Shown piece after piece: positions 24,301-34,392 of a stretch of 64,000 bases of DNA. Made by a program: the position numbers and the translations under genes. The stretch comes from Sugiyamaella lignohabitans. Its lineage: Eukaryota > Ascomycota > Dipodascomycetes > Dipodascales > Trichomonascaceae. The DNA lies in NCBI RefSeq assembly GCF_001640025.1, contig NC_031672.1, positions 744,001-808,000 of the forward strand, read 5' to 3'. Within the stretch, counting starts at the first letter, position 1; every line of letters starts with the position of its first letter. Below the pieces are notes generated by a model that was not told the origin of the DNA, ran no database searches, and saw only the letters and a list, made by a program, of their open reading frames with translations.

Positions 24301-25746
24301 AATCCACTGCGATAACAAAGTTTGGAGTTCTTGCTTAAGAGGCGAGGTGAAATCGTTAGATTTGATAGCAGCCCGAGCCTTTGAGACCAACTCTTCCTTT
24401 TGTTGGACTTTAGCAAGATAAGCACCGAAACCATATTCAGGGTTAGCTTCTAAACCAGCATTAGGCTTATCAGAAGCATTGATAATATCAAGACTAGAGG
24501 GGAAGAGTTGATGAAGAACATTAGTATAAGCCTCCTCAAGTTTCTTGGCAGCAGTTTGAGCCTCTTTAAGTTCGGCATCATATGTTATATCATTACTCTC
24601 TGGCTTGGATCCGACAAATAATTTTTGAATGGGGACCTCAGCATTGAGGTTACTAGAAATCGACTTCAGAACGGTACGGACGTTATCATAGTTGACACCT
24701 CCCAATTGGAAAGAAACCAAATGGTCGAATCTAGAAAGCTTTTCAACTCCGTCAGAGACAAAGTCCTGGAAGAGAGGGCTCCAAGCAGTTGTTTGCTTTT
24801 GAATTTGCTCGACCAAACCCACTCTCTTGACAGAAGATGGCAGGGTACCAATAAGATCCTCAGAAGACCATGGTCTGTAAACTCTGATCAATACAACACC
24901 GAGGTTAGCATCTTGATTGATAGCTTGAACAAATGGATCAGCATTAGCAGCGAACAGAACAATGGCAGAAGTTGCTTTGCTACTACCAATATATTCAAAT
25001 GGTTTGTAAGAGGTTTTTGTGAATTTAAATGCTTCTTCAATAGTGGAGGAGATATCAGCTTGAGTAATGGCAGTGGGGGCAGCAGAGTTCTCATCAGTTT
25101 CAGTGGTCTCCTCAGCTTGTTCTTGTTGGGTGGGTTGGAACGAGGTGTTACTACTGGCCTTTTGAATTTCGGCACCAGTCAATAAACGAACCTTTTCTTC
25201 ATCATCGTTAGAGTAGAAGAAGTGAACAACAGGTAAACTCAGCTTTTGAGCGATGAGATGTGAGATCAATGCAGTCTGTTGTGCTTCAGCTGGTCCAAAG
25301 GATTGTAAGAACACAAAACCGGAATGCCTTAATGCAGCAATGAGTCCATAATCAGATTCTGTGCTGACATCCACGTGAACTGTAACTGGAGACTTCTTTA
25401 AAGTGGTCAAATGTGGTAAGGACTTGAATAAACCGGTCAATGAAGAAGTGACAGAGACCACATCTGAACTCTGTTGGCTTTCTAAGTAATCAACAACAGT
25501 CTGAAACGGGTCATTATTAACTCTTAAAACAGTCAAATCAGATACCTTCTTTTCTAGATCTTCACTGAATTTGGATTTGACTGCCAATGCTGGTTGAATA
25601 GCAAAAACCTTGCTGCCAGTGCTGCTAAGCACATTGGCAACTACAAATTTGTTAGTTTCTAATCAGAGATCCTAGCTTCCGTAATCAAAACTGTAGTTTT
25701 CCCAATTGGTTTCATTTCACTTACCAGATTCATACGAAGTAACCAT
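21304..25746 (-). CDS. MET5: Sulfite reductase (NADPH) hemoprotein beta subunit, two exons
   Basis: Met5 reduces sulfite to sulfide in the sulfate assimilation pathway, with Met10 as flavoprotein partner, in the cytosol. Exon 1 is 22 nt (25725-25746, MVTSYES plus one base) and exon 2 is 21304-25640; the 84-nt intron has GTAAGT, CTAAC and TAG. The product is 1452 residues (S. cerevisiae Met5 is 1442). Order: a pyruvate:ferredoxin oxidoreductase-like half, a flavodoxin-like domain (LTVLFASDGGVAESVAKRLQ ... STAGQGELPQNGRAFW) and the sulfite reductase siroheme domain. Cysteines for the 4Fe-4S/siroheme centre are visible near the C-terminus at about 1311, 1317, 1356 and 1360 (CVAFPTC and GCPNGCARP). 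Codon use is that of a well-expressed gene. Confidence 0.95.
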
Positions 25747-27438
25747 TATATGGAAAATGTATGCTAATTACAAGTCAGATAGAAAGACACTAATAACACA
25801 CAATTAGTCGTTAGTCTAGAGTCTCCGCAATATCAAAATAGATCAGTACGGCTAAGCAGATCAAGGTCAATAATTGTTAATGTCCGTGAACCTTTCTTAA
25901 TGTCCAGTTTTCAAACAATTTAAAAGTGCCAAGATCTTAGATCCAGATAACGACGGTAGCTTTTATTTCTCAGACTTGACCAATTGAACCCAGATTGGGA
26001 TCGGCTCTTCTACTTATACCATTTTTCTTGGTTCGGGATTCAATGCCACAATTTCTTCTCATGCGTGGCTTGTGTGTCCGACATCTCATCTTTCATCAGT
26101 TCACGTGATTTTGGTGAGAAAATGTATGTCTGGTTAGTATCGCATCAGACGTTATTGGTTGAAAACATGATTAAATTTTGGTCGATCTCTCCGAATTCGG
26201 CATGGGCAAAAGAGTCAGAGTGGGGGACATAGAGTCTCAGAAACACAAGCCACAGATATTTTTGCTAGAATACTACACGGATTCAAGAAAATTGTCAATT
26301 ATTTTAGATCTCAGAGGATCTATAAATATATATATTTGATTAATATATTACGGTAAAATATAATTTTTGGTTTATAGGTTTGTGTCGGTAAAGGATTTCC
26401 GGTACGACGATCCCATATGATTGTGGCTGCAATTCTGCAGATGCCAGCCCCATTGAGTCTTGGGGGAGCACCGCCCCGAGACTATTGCATCAACGCCACA
26501 AGTTCTGGCATATGTGGGACTTTGATAATTGTGGCGCACATGCATGTCCTTGTGGCTACGAGTAGTTTAATTTCATTGGTCTTATATGATATGTCAAGTC
26601 TTGTGGCACACTATCTGATTGATGGCCTGGCTGACTATGCATGAGTTTATTTAGAGGGGAAATGATGTTATTTATTCAAAAGAATTAAATTGCTCAGATG
26701 CTGTAGTCGTGATAAGAGTCCATATCAGACTAGCAGGTTCCTCGTCGTAGTTTTAGTACCGCCTGTGGCATCTACTAAATATTTTGAATATGGTATTATC
26801 ATATTTATAAATATTTTGCAAAGTCAGATTGCCTCGGATCACCTACAATTGTGTGTTTACCGATATCACCTTTTCCATTCGCGTAAGACCCTCAAATGTA
26901 ACATTAGTAAGAGTGATCTCTAAAAAATTATTTGTCTCGATATTGGGGTTTCTACTCTCCTCTTTTCTCGTTTGATAAAAATGTGGAGTAATAGTCCCAC
27001 CATGCTAAGTGTTGTAAAGTGGGGTTAGAATAATATTGTATATAATACTTATAGAACCTGTTCATATCTCCTATATCTTTAACCGAAGACCTTCCAAGCA
27101 TAAAAATCTCGCTAACTTATTTAAGACCGAGAGAGACGCACTAATTAAATGATCAGTCTGAACACACCTAGACATAGGAAATACTGCTATCAGGAAGAAT
27201 TGAAAATTTAGTTAGCTATTAATAAAAAGTCCATCTCTTTATCAAGCGTACCCCCATCTCACATCATGCACAAAGATAGGATAAGCTGCATCTTGAGCAG
27301 TCGTGTGATGCTTATCATTTTACCGCCGATAATGAGTATCAAAAGGTTTTGTGCTTTGCTATGGTTGCATTTTATTTCCCTTTAACAGCAGTTCATAAAT
27401 CTAATTATCGGATGGTTTGATAAGGAAAGCTCCACGCG
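25747..27438. other. Long AT-rich intergenic region, no gene seen
   Basis: About 1.7 kb divergently flanked by MET5 and the DUF3445 gene. Small frames at 25984-26232, 26417-26644 and 26690-26923 show no recognisable sequence. A CACGTG lies at 26102-26107, suitable for the Cbf1-type control of sulfur genes known in yeast (inference). A GC-rich imperfect hairpin near 26456-26482 (CTTGGGG / CCCCGAG) could be an eroded relative of the hairpin family. Confidence 0.5.
26102..26107. promoter_or_regulatory. CACGTG site upstream of MET5
   Basis: TTCACGTGATT, about 360 bp upstream of the MET5 start. In yeast, CACGTG is the Cbf1 site that drives sulfur assimilation genes. The match is exact but short, and other CACGTG sites occur in the window. 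Confidence 0.4.
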
Positions 27439-28680
27439 ATGCTCGACTTGGTATTACCAGCTGGGATCGTAATTGTTCTGTTTTACTTTATATACAATGG
27501 ATTGAGGCATACCATCAAACCAAAAATCAAATCGAAACAAGTGGAAACGGAAGAGAAGCCAGATGATGTATGCAACTTAGTACCAAGTCCAATTGGGCTG
27601 ACTCCTGAAAAGCTGCCATTTTATAATGACAGGCCCTGGAGACCGTTTCGATGGCCATACCATCAAACAATGAGTATTCGCAAGCTCGATATCAACCATT
27701 GGCTCGATATGGATAAATGGTATGTAAGGTATATTAAAGAGCGCAAGGATATTCTCAGTAAATATAAAGAAAAAGTGTTTGGATATCTGCCAGAAAGTGA
27801 AGCGGCCAGTAGAGAGTTGCTCGAGACAGTAGTGGCTCATATGCTGGCACGGTATCCTAAGCTGTTCAAACTAGACACAGAAAACCCAAATCGGTTTCAT
27901 AATCTTATCACAGGTGAGGTGTTGGATCTTAAAGATGAAAAGCTTCATCCACTAGAGGTTGCGGGGAGAATTGCTAAAGAGGATTTCTACATCGTGCAAA
28001 GACGGCCAGATGGACGACACTACCTCACAGCCATGCTAGTCGCATTCCCAGGAGGTTTCTTTGCAAATGAGGAGAACATTGGCAAGCACCTAGATCAAAT
28101 CCATACCTCAGTTCCCTACTACCAAACTAAGTTACAACCGTCTATGGAGCGTTTCTTTGGCAAGCTCAAAGTTAATGAACCAGTGGAACGAGCTTCATTC
28201 ATTATAGCTTATGACAAGGGTCTATATACCACGAAAATGCACGAACATGATCCCGGAAATCGATACAGTCATCAATCGTTTGATCATGTTCCGCATAGTA
28301 AATTTGGCGTGAGAGTAGAACGTCAAGCACTTCGCAGACTGCCAAAGACACAGGCTATCATCTTCACAAACCACCCGATATTTTACACTTTCGAGGAAAT
28401 GAAGGACGAGCCAATGATCCCCTCGATTCTTCGCAATATTATCAAAGACGGTCCCGAAAAGATCCTTCCATATAAGCTATACAACGTACTGGAGCCGTAT
28501 CTCGGTCCATATTTGGAGAGTCTCATTCAAAGACAAATTGACATGGGAATTATAAAGGAATCAGATCCCGTACGAACGATTCCTACGTATCCCTTTGCCC
28601 ATTGGATAGATACTGGCCCCACCGAATATGGCTGGACAAGCCCGCACCAACCAGATACTGCGGAACCAACAGCCCTCTGA
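27439..28680 (+). CDS. DUF3445 / haem-dependent oxidative N-demethylase-like protein
   Basis: 413 residues. Residues 3-22 form a hydrophobic segment (VLPAGIVIVLFYFIYNGL), so the protein is probably anchored in a membrane by its N-terminus. The rest matches the fungal DUF3445 family, related to bacterial haem-dependent oxidative N-demethylases: PFRWPYHQTMSIRKLDINHW, the following LDMDKWYVRYIKERKDIL, then EDFYIVQRR, LVAFPGGFFANEENIGKHLD (substrate/haem pocket region in the family) and VRVERQALRRLPKTQAIIFT. Natural substrate in fungi is unknown to me. The ATG at 27439 gives the membrane segment; no intron is needed. Confidence 0.75.
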   Translation: MLDLVLPAGIVIVLFYFIYNGLRHTIKPKIKSKQVETEEKPDDVCNLVPSPIGLTPEKLPFYNDRPWRPFRWPYHQTMSIRKLDINHWLDMDKWYVRYIKERKDILSKYKEKVFGYLPESEAASRELLETVVAHMLARYPKLFKLDTENPNRFHNLITGEVLDLKDEKLHPLEVAGRIAKEDFYIVQRRPDGRHYLTAMLVAFPGGFFANEENIGKHLDQIHTSVPYYQTKLQPSMERFFGKLKVNEPVERASFIIAYDKGLYTTKMHEHDPGNRYSHQSFDHVPHSKFGVRVERQALRRLPKTQAIIFTNHPIFYTFEEMKDEPMIPSILRNIIKDGPEKILPYKLYNVLEPYLGPYLESLIQRQIDMGIIKESDPVRTIPTYPFAHWIDTGPTEYGWTSPHQPDTAEPTAL

Positions 28681-28802
28681 CCGTCAACCAGACCCACACC
28701 CTTTTTTACACACAGCCAGATATTATCAATAGCAATCAGTTTTATTAATCCGCGATACAACGAATGAGCACATTACTTACAGCTCCAATTATATAAACAG
28801 CT

Positions 28803-29000
28803 AAAAAAAGGCCAAACAGGAACAAGTGTCCGGCTCTCGGTAAGGAACTAGCGGTAATGCCTTACGGTCCGCCGCTCCAGCTAGAGCCGTTATCCGTCTA
28901 GACAGGTCTGTAGAGAGCGTGCCCTGTAGAAACTCAGAACGCGCCTACAATAATGGCCTGACATAGAAACAATTTAAAGAAAAAAAAAAGAGAAAAAAAG
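28803..29000 (-). ncRNA. Possible structured non-coding RNA gene, minus strand
   Basis: Read leftward, a TATAAAAG box (29033-29026) is followed by about 190 nt with no ORF and then seven T (28809-28803), a possible pol III-type stop. Near the 3' end, GGCTCT (28888-28883) can pair with AGAGCC (28837-28832), with an inner stem of GTAAGG / CCTTAC (28865-28860 with 28845-28840). An ACA lies two bases after the outer stem, as in H/ACA guide RNAs, but I cannot find a clear H box. I could not match it to U1-U6, RNase P, MRP or SRP RNA. This is a candidate only. Confidence 0.25.
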
Positions 29001-29140
29001 ATCAAAAGCACTGGCTCTGTCCCTCCTTTTATACTCGATATTTTTCAGCGCGGCTCCCCAACGCCGCACCACCAACCATGCATAGCTCAATAGGGCGAAT
29101 TCAGGGGAAGAGGGTTGTCCGGGTCCTTCTCCTGGGGGTG

Positions 29141-29277
29141 TGCCTCCGGCGGCTGGGGCTCCGCCCCAGACCCTGGTTGCACTCCGCTTCGCGGAGTGAC
29201 TGGGACCGTCGACGGCCGACTCGAGCGTAGCGAGAGGAGCAGCGGGGTCTGGGGCGGAGCCCCAGCCGCCGGAGGCA
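29141..29277 (+). mobile_element. GC-rich composite hairpin element, complete
   Basis: 137 bp bounded by TGCCTCCGGCGGC and GCCGCCGGAGGCA. The left arm ends in a diverged hairpin CACTCCGCTTCGCGGAGTG; the right arm starts CTCGAGCGTAGCGAGAGGAG. The centre has CTGGGACCGTCGACG, related to the copies near 32 kb. Flanks GTG and CAC extend the inverted ends. Confidence 0.9.
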
Positions 29278-29396
29278 CACTCCCCGCCACCGCGAAACTA
29301 ATCCACCAAACCCAGTAAAACAATATCTGTCATTTATTGCTTCTCTGGCTACGAGAATAGACCCCAGGACCCCAGGACCCAAGGACATTGGAAACG

Positions 29397-29413
29397 CACG
29401 TGATATGCACGTG
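29397..29413. promoter_or_regulatory. Paired CACGTG sites upstream of NUAM
   Basis: CACGTGATATGCACGTG: two sites 11 bp apart, about one helical turn, roughly 240 bp upstream of the complex I gene. Cbf1-type bHLH factors bind CACGTG and in several non-Saccharomyces yeasts are reported to act on respiratory genes. The paired spacing is seen directly; the factor is inferred. Confidence 0.45.
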
Positions 29414-29652
29414 ACTGATGCACGGCTGGCGGTGAAAAATTCGAGTATTAGCGAGCAGCGGGGGATGGGCCAATCAGAGTGGAACCATTGACAAAATACA
29501 GAAATTGGATCGCCGTGTGTAGTCGAAGCGGGATTTGATAAAAGTAAAAGTTCGCTTGACCGCGCGCCAGAAAGAACGAACCAGACAGACGGACTGGCGT
29601 ACAGGCAGACTCTAACGGATTTTGTTTTTTTGTCAGTTTTTCAGAGCAAAAG

Positions 29653-31821
29653 ATGCTGTCGAGAGTAAGACTGTTGGGTGGTCGCACCGGTGTTTCTAGC
29701 AGCGGCATTGCTGGTGCTGGTGCTAGAAGACTGTTGTCTTCGACTGCTGTTAGAAGAGCTCAGGTTGAGTTAACGATTGACGGTAAAAAAGTGTCGATTG
29801 AGGCTGGGTCTGCTCTTATTCAGGCCTGTGAAAAGGCTGGTGTTACAGTTCCTCGTTATTGTTACCATGAAAAGCTTGCTATTGCTGGTAACTGTAGAAT
29901 GTGTTTGGTCGATGTTGAAAGAGCTCCTAAGCCCGTGGCTTCGTGTGCTTTCCCAGTAGCTCCTGGTATGGTTGTTCGTACCGATACTGAACGAGTTAAG
30001 AAGGCTAGAGAAGGTGTTACAGAGATGATTTTGGCCAACCATCCTTTGGATTGTCCTGTATGTGACCAAGGTGGTGAATGTGATTTACAAGATCAATCTC
30101 TTAGATACGGTTCAGACCGTGGTAGATTCAAGGAGATTGCTGGTAAACGTGCTACTGAAGACAAGGATATCGGTCCTTTGGTCAAGACTTCTATGAACAG
30201 ATGTATTCAATGTACCAGATGTATCAGATTTGCCAACGATGTTGCAGGAGCTCCCGAACTTGGTTCATCGGGTCGTGGTAATGAGATGCAAATCGGTACT
30301 TATATCGAACAGAATTTGAAGTCCGAGTTGTCTGGTAATGTCATTGACTTGTGTCCTGTTGGAGCTTTGACTTCAAAACCATATGCTTTCAAGGCTAGAC
30401 CTTGGGAATTGAAGAAGACTGAGACCATTGATGTGTTTGATGCTCTTGGAAGTAATATTCGGGTCGACTCCAGAGGTACTGCTGTCATGAGAGTTCTCCC
30501 TCGATTGAATGATGATATTAATGAAGAATGGATCAGTGATAAGACGAGATTTGCTGTCGATGGTCTTAACACTCAGAGATTGACCAAGCCTCTGATAAAG
30601 GTTGGTGATGCTTTCCAAGATGCTACTTGGGAAGATGTTTTGGTGACTATCCAAGAAAAGGTCAAGGCTCTTAATATCAAGGGAGACGAGTTCAAGGCCA
30701 TTGCTGGTGATCTTGTTGATGTCGAGTCTTTAGTGGCTCTTAAGGATCTTACCAACAAACTGGGTTCTGAAAACCTTGCTCTTGACCACAAGGGCGGTAA
30801 CTTACCACCTGCTCACGGTGTCGATATCCGAAGTAACTACCTGTTCAACTCAAGCATCCGTGGTATTGACCAAGCCGATGTTATTCTGTTAGTTGGTACC
30901 AATCCTCGTCATGAAGCCGCTGTTCTTAATGCCCGTATTAGAAAGCAGTTCCTTAACTCGGAGGTTGAAATCGGTCTTATTGGTGAGGAGTTCGATTCGA
31001 CCTTCTGGGTGGAGAATTTCGGTAACGATCATGCTTCGCTTGTCAAGGCTCTTGAAGGTGAGTTTGGAAAGAAGCTTGCCAACGCCAAGAACCCTCTTAT
31101 CATCACTGGTAGTGGTGTTGTTGAGAACAGTGATGCCAGTGCTATTTTCAAGACCATTGGTGACTTCGTCGTCAAGCACAAGAACAACTTCTTGACTGAA
31201 AACTGGAACGGATACAATTTATTGCACCGTGCTGCTTCTCGTGCCGGAGCTTATGAAGTTGGATTCGCTCCTCCTTCTGCCGAAATCGCCAAAGTCACTC
31301 CCAAGGTTGTATACCTGCTAGGAGCCGATGAGGTGCAAGCTCAAGATATTCCTAAAGATGCATTTGTCATCTACCAAGGACACCACGGAGATGTTGGAGC
31401 TTCGTTTGCCGACGTTATCCTGCCAGGTGCCGCATACACCGAGAAATCGGCCACTTATGTCAACACCGAGGGTCGTGCCCAGACCACTCGTGCCGCCGTT
31501 GCTCCACCCGGCGCTGCTCGTGAAGACTGGAAGATCATTCGTGCCGTTGCCGACGTGCTAGACGTGGAACTGCCCTACGACGACATCGAGCAAATCCGGT
31601 CTCGTGTGGCCGACATCGCTCCCAACCTTGTATACTACGACGTTGTTGAGCCCTCGTCACTAGCCGAGGTCGGTGTCAAAGTCCAACTGGTGGACAACAA
31701 CCACTCCGCCACTGCCACTGGTGCCCCACTGACCAAAGTCATCGACAACTTCTACTTCACAGACGCCATCTCCAGGAGCTCGCCAACCATGGCCAAGAGC
31801 TCGGTCGCATTCAATAACTAA
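29653..31821 (+). CDS. NUAM: NADH:ubiquinone oxidoreductase 75 kDa subunit (complex I)
   Basis: Electron-carrying core subunit of mitochondrial complex I; it passes electrons from the flavin subunit along three iron-sulfur clusters. The 722-residue product has an Arg/Ser-rich mitochondrial leader (about residues 1-35). A 2Fe-2S ferredoxin domain follows (Cys70, 81, 84, 98), then a His/Cys 4Fe-4S site (His130, Cys134, 137, 143) and a second 4Fe-4S site (Cys184, 187, 190, 234). The C-terminal molybdopterin-oxidoreductase-like part starts near residue 250 (FDALGSNIRVDSRG). All expected cysteines are present, so complex I should be functional in this yeast. It is intronless and uses favoured codons. 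Standard symbols are NUAM in Yarrowia and NDUFS1 in animals. Confidence 0.96.
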   Translation: MLSRVRLLGGRTGVSSSGIAGAGARRLLSSTAVRRAQVELTIDGKKVSIEAGSALIQACEKAGVTVPRYCYHEKLAIAGNCRMCLVDVERAPKPVASCAFPVAPGMVVRTDTERVKKAREGVTEMILANHPLDCPVCDQGGECDLQDQSLRYGSDRGRFKEIAGKRATEDKDIGPLVKTSMNRCIQCTRCIRFANDVAGAPELGSSGRGNEMQIGTYIEQNLKSELSGNVIDLCPVGALTSKPYAFKARPWELKKTETIDVFDALGSNIRVDSRGTAVMRVLPRLNDDINEEWISDKTRFAVDGLNTQRLTKPLIKVGDAFQDATWEDVLVTIQEKVKALNIKGDEFKAIAGDLVDVESLVALKDLTNKLGSENLALDHKGGNLPPAHGVDIRSNYLFNSSIRGIDQADVILLVGTNPRHEAAVLNARIRKQFLNSEVEIGLIGEEFDSTFWVENFGNDHASLVKALEGEFGKKLANAKNPLIITGSGVVENSDASAIFKTIGDFVVKHKNNFLTENWNGYNLLHRAASRAGAYEVGFAPPSAEIAKVTPKVVYLLGADEVQAQDIPKDAFVIYQGHHGDVGASFADVILPGAAYTEKSATYVNTEGRAQTTRAAVAPPGAAREDWKIIRAVADVLDVELPYDDIEQIRSRVADIAPNLVYYDVVEPSSLAEVGVKVQLVDNNHSATATGAPLTKVIDNFYFTDAISRSSPTMAKSSVAFNN

Positions 31822-31910
31822 ACCCTCCCCCTCCTCCAAAACTCTTAGCATGATCTGTTGATTATATTCATAATAAAAATGATTTTTAGACCTCTCTGGC
31901 GGGGTCCTGT

Positions 31911-32047
31911 CACCTCCGGAGGCTGGGGCTCCGCCCCAGACCCCGCTGCTCCTCTCGCTACGCTCGAGTCGTTGCGTGAACGGTCCCAGGAACTCCTGCG
32001 AAGCAGGAGCTACGGGGTCTGGGGCGGAGCCCCAGCCGCCGGAGGCA
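31911..32047 (-). mobile_element. GC-rich composite hairpin element, downstream of TIM9 and NUAM
   Basis: 137 bp in reverse orientation. It matches the element at 32181-32317 over its whole length, including the central TTCCTGGGACCGT, with about four differences. One outer end reads CACCTCCGGAGG instead of TGCCTCCGGCGG. TGTCA occurs at both flanks (31907-31911, overlapping the element's outer base, and 32048-32052), a possible 5-bp target duplication. Confidence 0.9.
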
Positions 32048-32118
32048 TGTCACGCTTAAGTTCATGTCGCTTATTCAAAAAATATGTACAAAATTTACAG
32101 TTTGGCTCTTAAATTACA

Positions 32119-32578
32119 TTACTGCTTTTGCATCAACGCAGCGCTGGAAACCGTTAGATTCGCTCCGGGAAGGGGGGTTCTGCCTCCGGCGGCTGGGGCT
32201 CCGCCCCAGACCCCGTAGCTCCTGCTTCGCAGGAGTTCCTGGGACCGTCCACGCAACGACTCGAGCGTAGCGAGAGGAGCAGCGGGGTCTGGGGCGGAGC
32301 CCCAGCCGCCGGAGGCAAGCAGGGCCGGATCGGATTGCCACTTACTTTTGTTCTTGGAATCGCTGGCCGACTCTTTCGCTGTGCTTGAGGAACTTCTCGG
32401 CACATCTCATGATACAGGTCTCTTCCTTGGAAGTCAGGGTCTTGGATGTGAAGTCGTTGACACAGTCGCCGAAACATCTCTCGACAAGCGACGAGTACAG
32501 TCTCATGAAATCCTTCATTTGCTTTCTCTCGACGAGTTGCTGGAATTCTTGTTGTTCACGGGCGTTGAGTTGATCCAT
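32119..32578 (-). CDS. TIM9: Mitochondrial intermembrane-space chaperone Tim9, two exons
   Basis: Tim9 forms a hexamer with Tim10 that escorts membrane proteins to the TIM22 complex. Exon 1 is 32346-32578, exon 2 is 32119-32143 and encodes only the last eight residues plus a split Asn codon. The intron (32144-32345) has GTAAGT, CTAAC and CAG and contains a complete 137-bp hairpin element. The product is 85 residues (yeast Tim9 is 87) with twin CX3C motifs at Cys35/39 and Cys55/59 and the signature [18 protein letters not shown]. The join gives QRFQEQNAAL, as in other Tim9 proteins. I chose the ATG at 32578 ([10 protein letters not shown]) because the open frame to 32701 adds residues foreign to the family. 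Confidence 0.95.
32181..32317 (+). mobile_element. GC-rich composite hairpin element inside the TIM9 intron
   Basis: 137 bp from TGCCTCCGGCGGC to GCCGCCGGAGGCA, type A arm left and type B arm right, centre TTCCTGGGACCGTCC. It fills most of the 202-nt TIM9 intron; without it the intron would be about 65 nt, normal for this genome. The near-identical inverted copy 133 bp away brackets TIM9 exon 2. Confidence 0.92.
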
Positions 32579-33169
32579 TTTGCTGTCTGGTGTGTTATCT
32601 GGTCTGTTCTGTTCGGGTCCAGTTGCTGTTGATTCAGTCGGGTCGAGATATCTGTATAGTGGTGAAGCTGCTTCAAATATCAAAAATTTCAGTATGCTCA
32701 AATGAGTCTTTTACCCTAACGCATATTATTGCAAAATACACCGCTTATTGACAGAGGGGTCGACTATCCGGTTCACCTTAATCCACAAGTGAATCTATTT
32801 AAATTGGAAATTTCACATTATAAGCGAGTAATCGACTCAATTGCTTGAAACAGATGTTACTTGAAACAGATGCTTAGTGAGTGCTAATAGGAACTCCTGG
32901 CGAATCTGTGGCATTCGGCGAATATGCAATTATCTGCACCCCTGGCGACCCTGCATCAGGACTCGACTGACACTGGTGTGCCCTTGCTCTGTAATTTTCA
33001 CTATCAAACTGCTTCACTAATCAGCTTCTAAGTCCCCTTAAGAGTAACTAGACACCTTCTATTACCAAATAACCTGCGCCAAATACACAGTTCTCATAGC
33101 CCAAACTCCTGACATCGGATCCATGTTTCGGTCTTCAGCTCCAAACCTGATTATTAAACGTCGTCAGGC

Positions 33170-33224
33170 TGCCTCCGGCGGCTGGGGCTCCGCCCCAGAC
33201 CCCGTAGCTCCTGCTTCGCAGGAG
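33170..33224 (+). repeat. GC-rich hairpin arm, type A
   Basis: Complete arm from TGCCTCC to CTCCTGCTTCGCAGGAG, hairpin loop TCC. No partner within 500 bp. Confidence 0.88.
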
Positions 33225-33776
33225 ATTGCGAGGATTGCAGACCAAACGATTGACGTTGGCGAGAACTACCAGCCCAGGTCCCAGGTCAGTAGAGTCTCTC
33301 GAACTTCTGCTGCTATCGTCGGATCACGTTGTAGTTCCAAGATTCCGGTGCTGTCTACAAATTTTCCAAGGAATTTTATTGACTGAAAGGCATCTCTAGT
33401 CCTGGACCGAGTTCTACCCCTGAGAAGGACCCTGCGTCGTGATCTGCATGCATCGGCAATCCAGAGATCACTTTCTCCGTCCAACGATGTCATCAATATA
33501 AAAAAACTGGTTCTTATCCAGACAGCCTCCCGATACGTTCTTGTTTTACGGCAAGGTTTTATTTCAGTATTTGCTTCCATGGCACCTGACCCCACCAGGG
33601 TCTGTAATCTTCGACATCCGCGGAGTTCTTCATTTTGCCGGATAATTCTTTAGCACCTGATATCCTCTCCTTGATTGCTTCAACCGCGCTCAAAATTTAC
33701 GGGAATTTCCCTGCCGAAAAGCCGTTAGTTCACCGGCCCCAGCTCCTTATCTCCGAGAGAGACCCGGTCCTACGAT

Positions 33777-33829
33777 GCTCGCGAAGCGAGCACAACGGGG
33801 TCTGGGGCAGCGCCCAGCCGCCGGAGGCA
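33777..33829 (-). repeat. GC-rich hairpin arm, type C, one base missing in stem
   Basis: GCTCGCGAAGCGAGC, ACAACGGGGTC, then TGGGGC-AGC-GCCCA (one C lost) and GCCGCCGGAGGCA. Confidence 0.85.
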
Positions 33830-34392
33830 CATGTGATTCCCCAACAGTTTCCGCTCGCTTTTTTATGTCCGAGTCTCCGTTGATCTCCGCTCCGGAGCAT
33901 CTTCGAACCCGGTCGGCCCACCGGTTGTCCGTGCCGTGGCAGTTAAGCGGAAGAGATACCGGGTCGGGAGGCAATGGAAAAGATAAAATAATTAGCAAAG
34001 GTGTTAGAAAAGGGTGTGAGAAAACAATTGGGTCATTTGTTGGCCGTTTGGACGGATATGAGAAACTCTGTTATTGGCCGTACGGCCGCCCGTACCATAG
34101 CGGCCTCGGTAACTGCATTGATCCTCTCCGGAAAAAGTACCGAACTTTTGTGGGGAAATAAATATGCTCCGACATGTGCATATTCATATATATCTACAAA
34201 CCGATCCGGAGAGATAGGAGTTGTTCTTGTTCTCTATATATACCAGTTATATTCCACAGTATCTGTGTCAATTAAAACTTGGATTTAACTCATTTTTTGA
34301 TTTTTTGGTTTGGGGTTTCTTTGGTTAAGGAATTTCTTATTCACACATTTTAGACTCACGTTTGTTCTACACAGTTTTTGAAATTATTTAAA

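Larger units (their letters stand above)
28681..29652. other. Intergenic region with possible ncRNA, one composite repeat and CACGTG pair
   Basis: It holds a GC-rich structured segment (28803-29000, listed as a possible ncRNA), a composite hairpin element (29141-29277) and two CACGTG sites (29397-29413). Between 29278 and 29652 lies the NUAM promoter. No protein gene is evident. Confidence 0.6.
32579..34392. other. Intergenic region with two single hairpin arms
   Basis: About 1.8 kb between divergent TIM9 and SPS19. It holds arms at 33170-33224 and 33777-33829. Open frames here either run through an arm (33123-33386, 33635-33883, 33775-34161) or have no recognisable sequence (33266-33595, minus). 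The last 200 bp are the SPS19 leader and promoter, pyrimidine-rich. Confidence 0.5.

Noticed and set aside
33123..33386. 87-codon frame starting MFRSSAPNLIIKRRQ
   Set aside because: After the first 15 codons it runs straight through a hairpin arm ([11 protein letters not shown]), and nothing beyond is recognisable.
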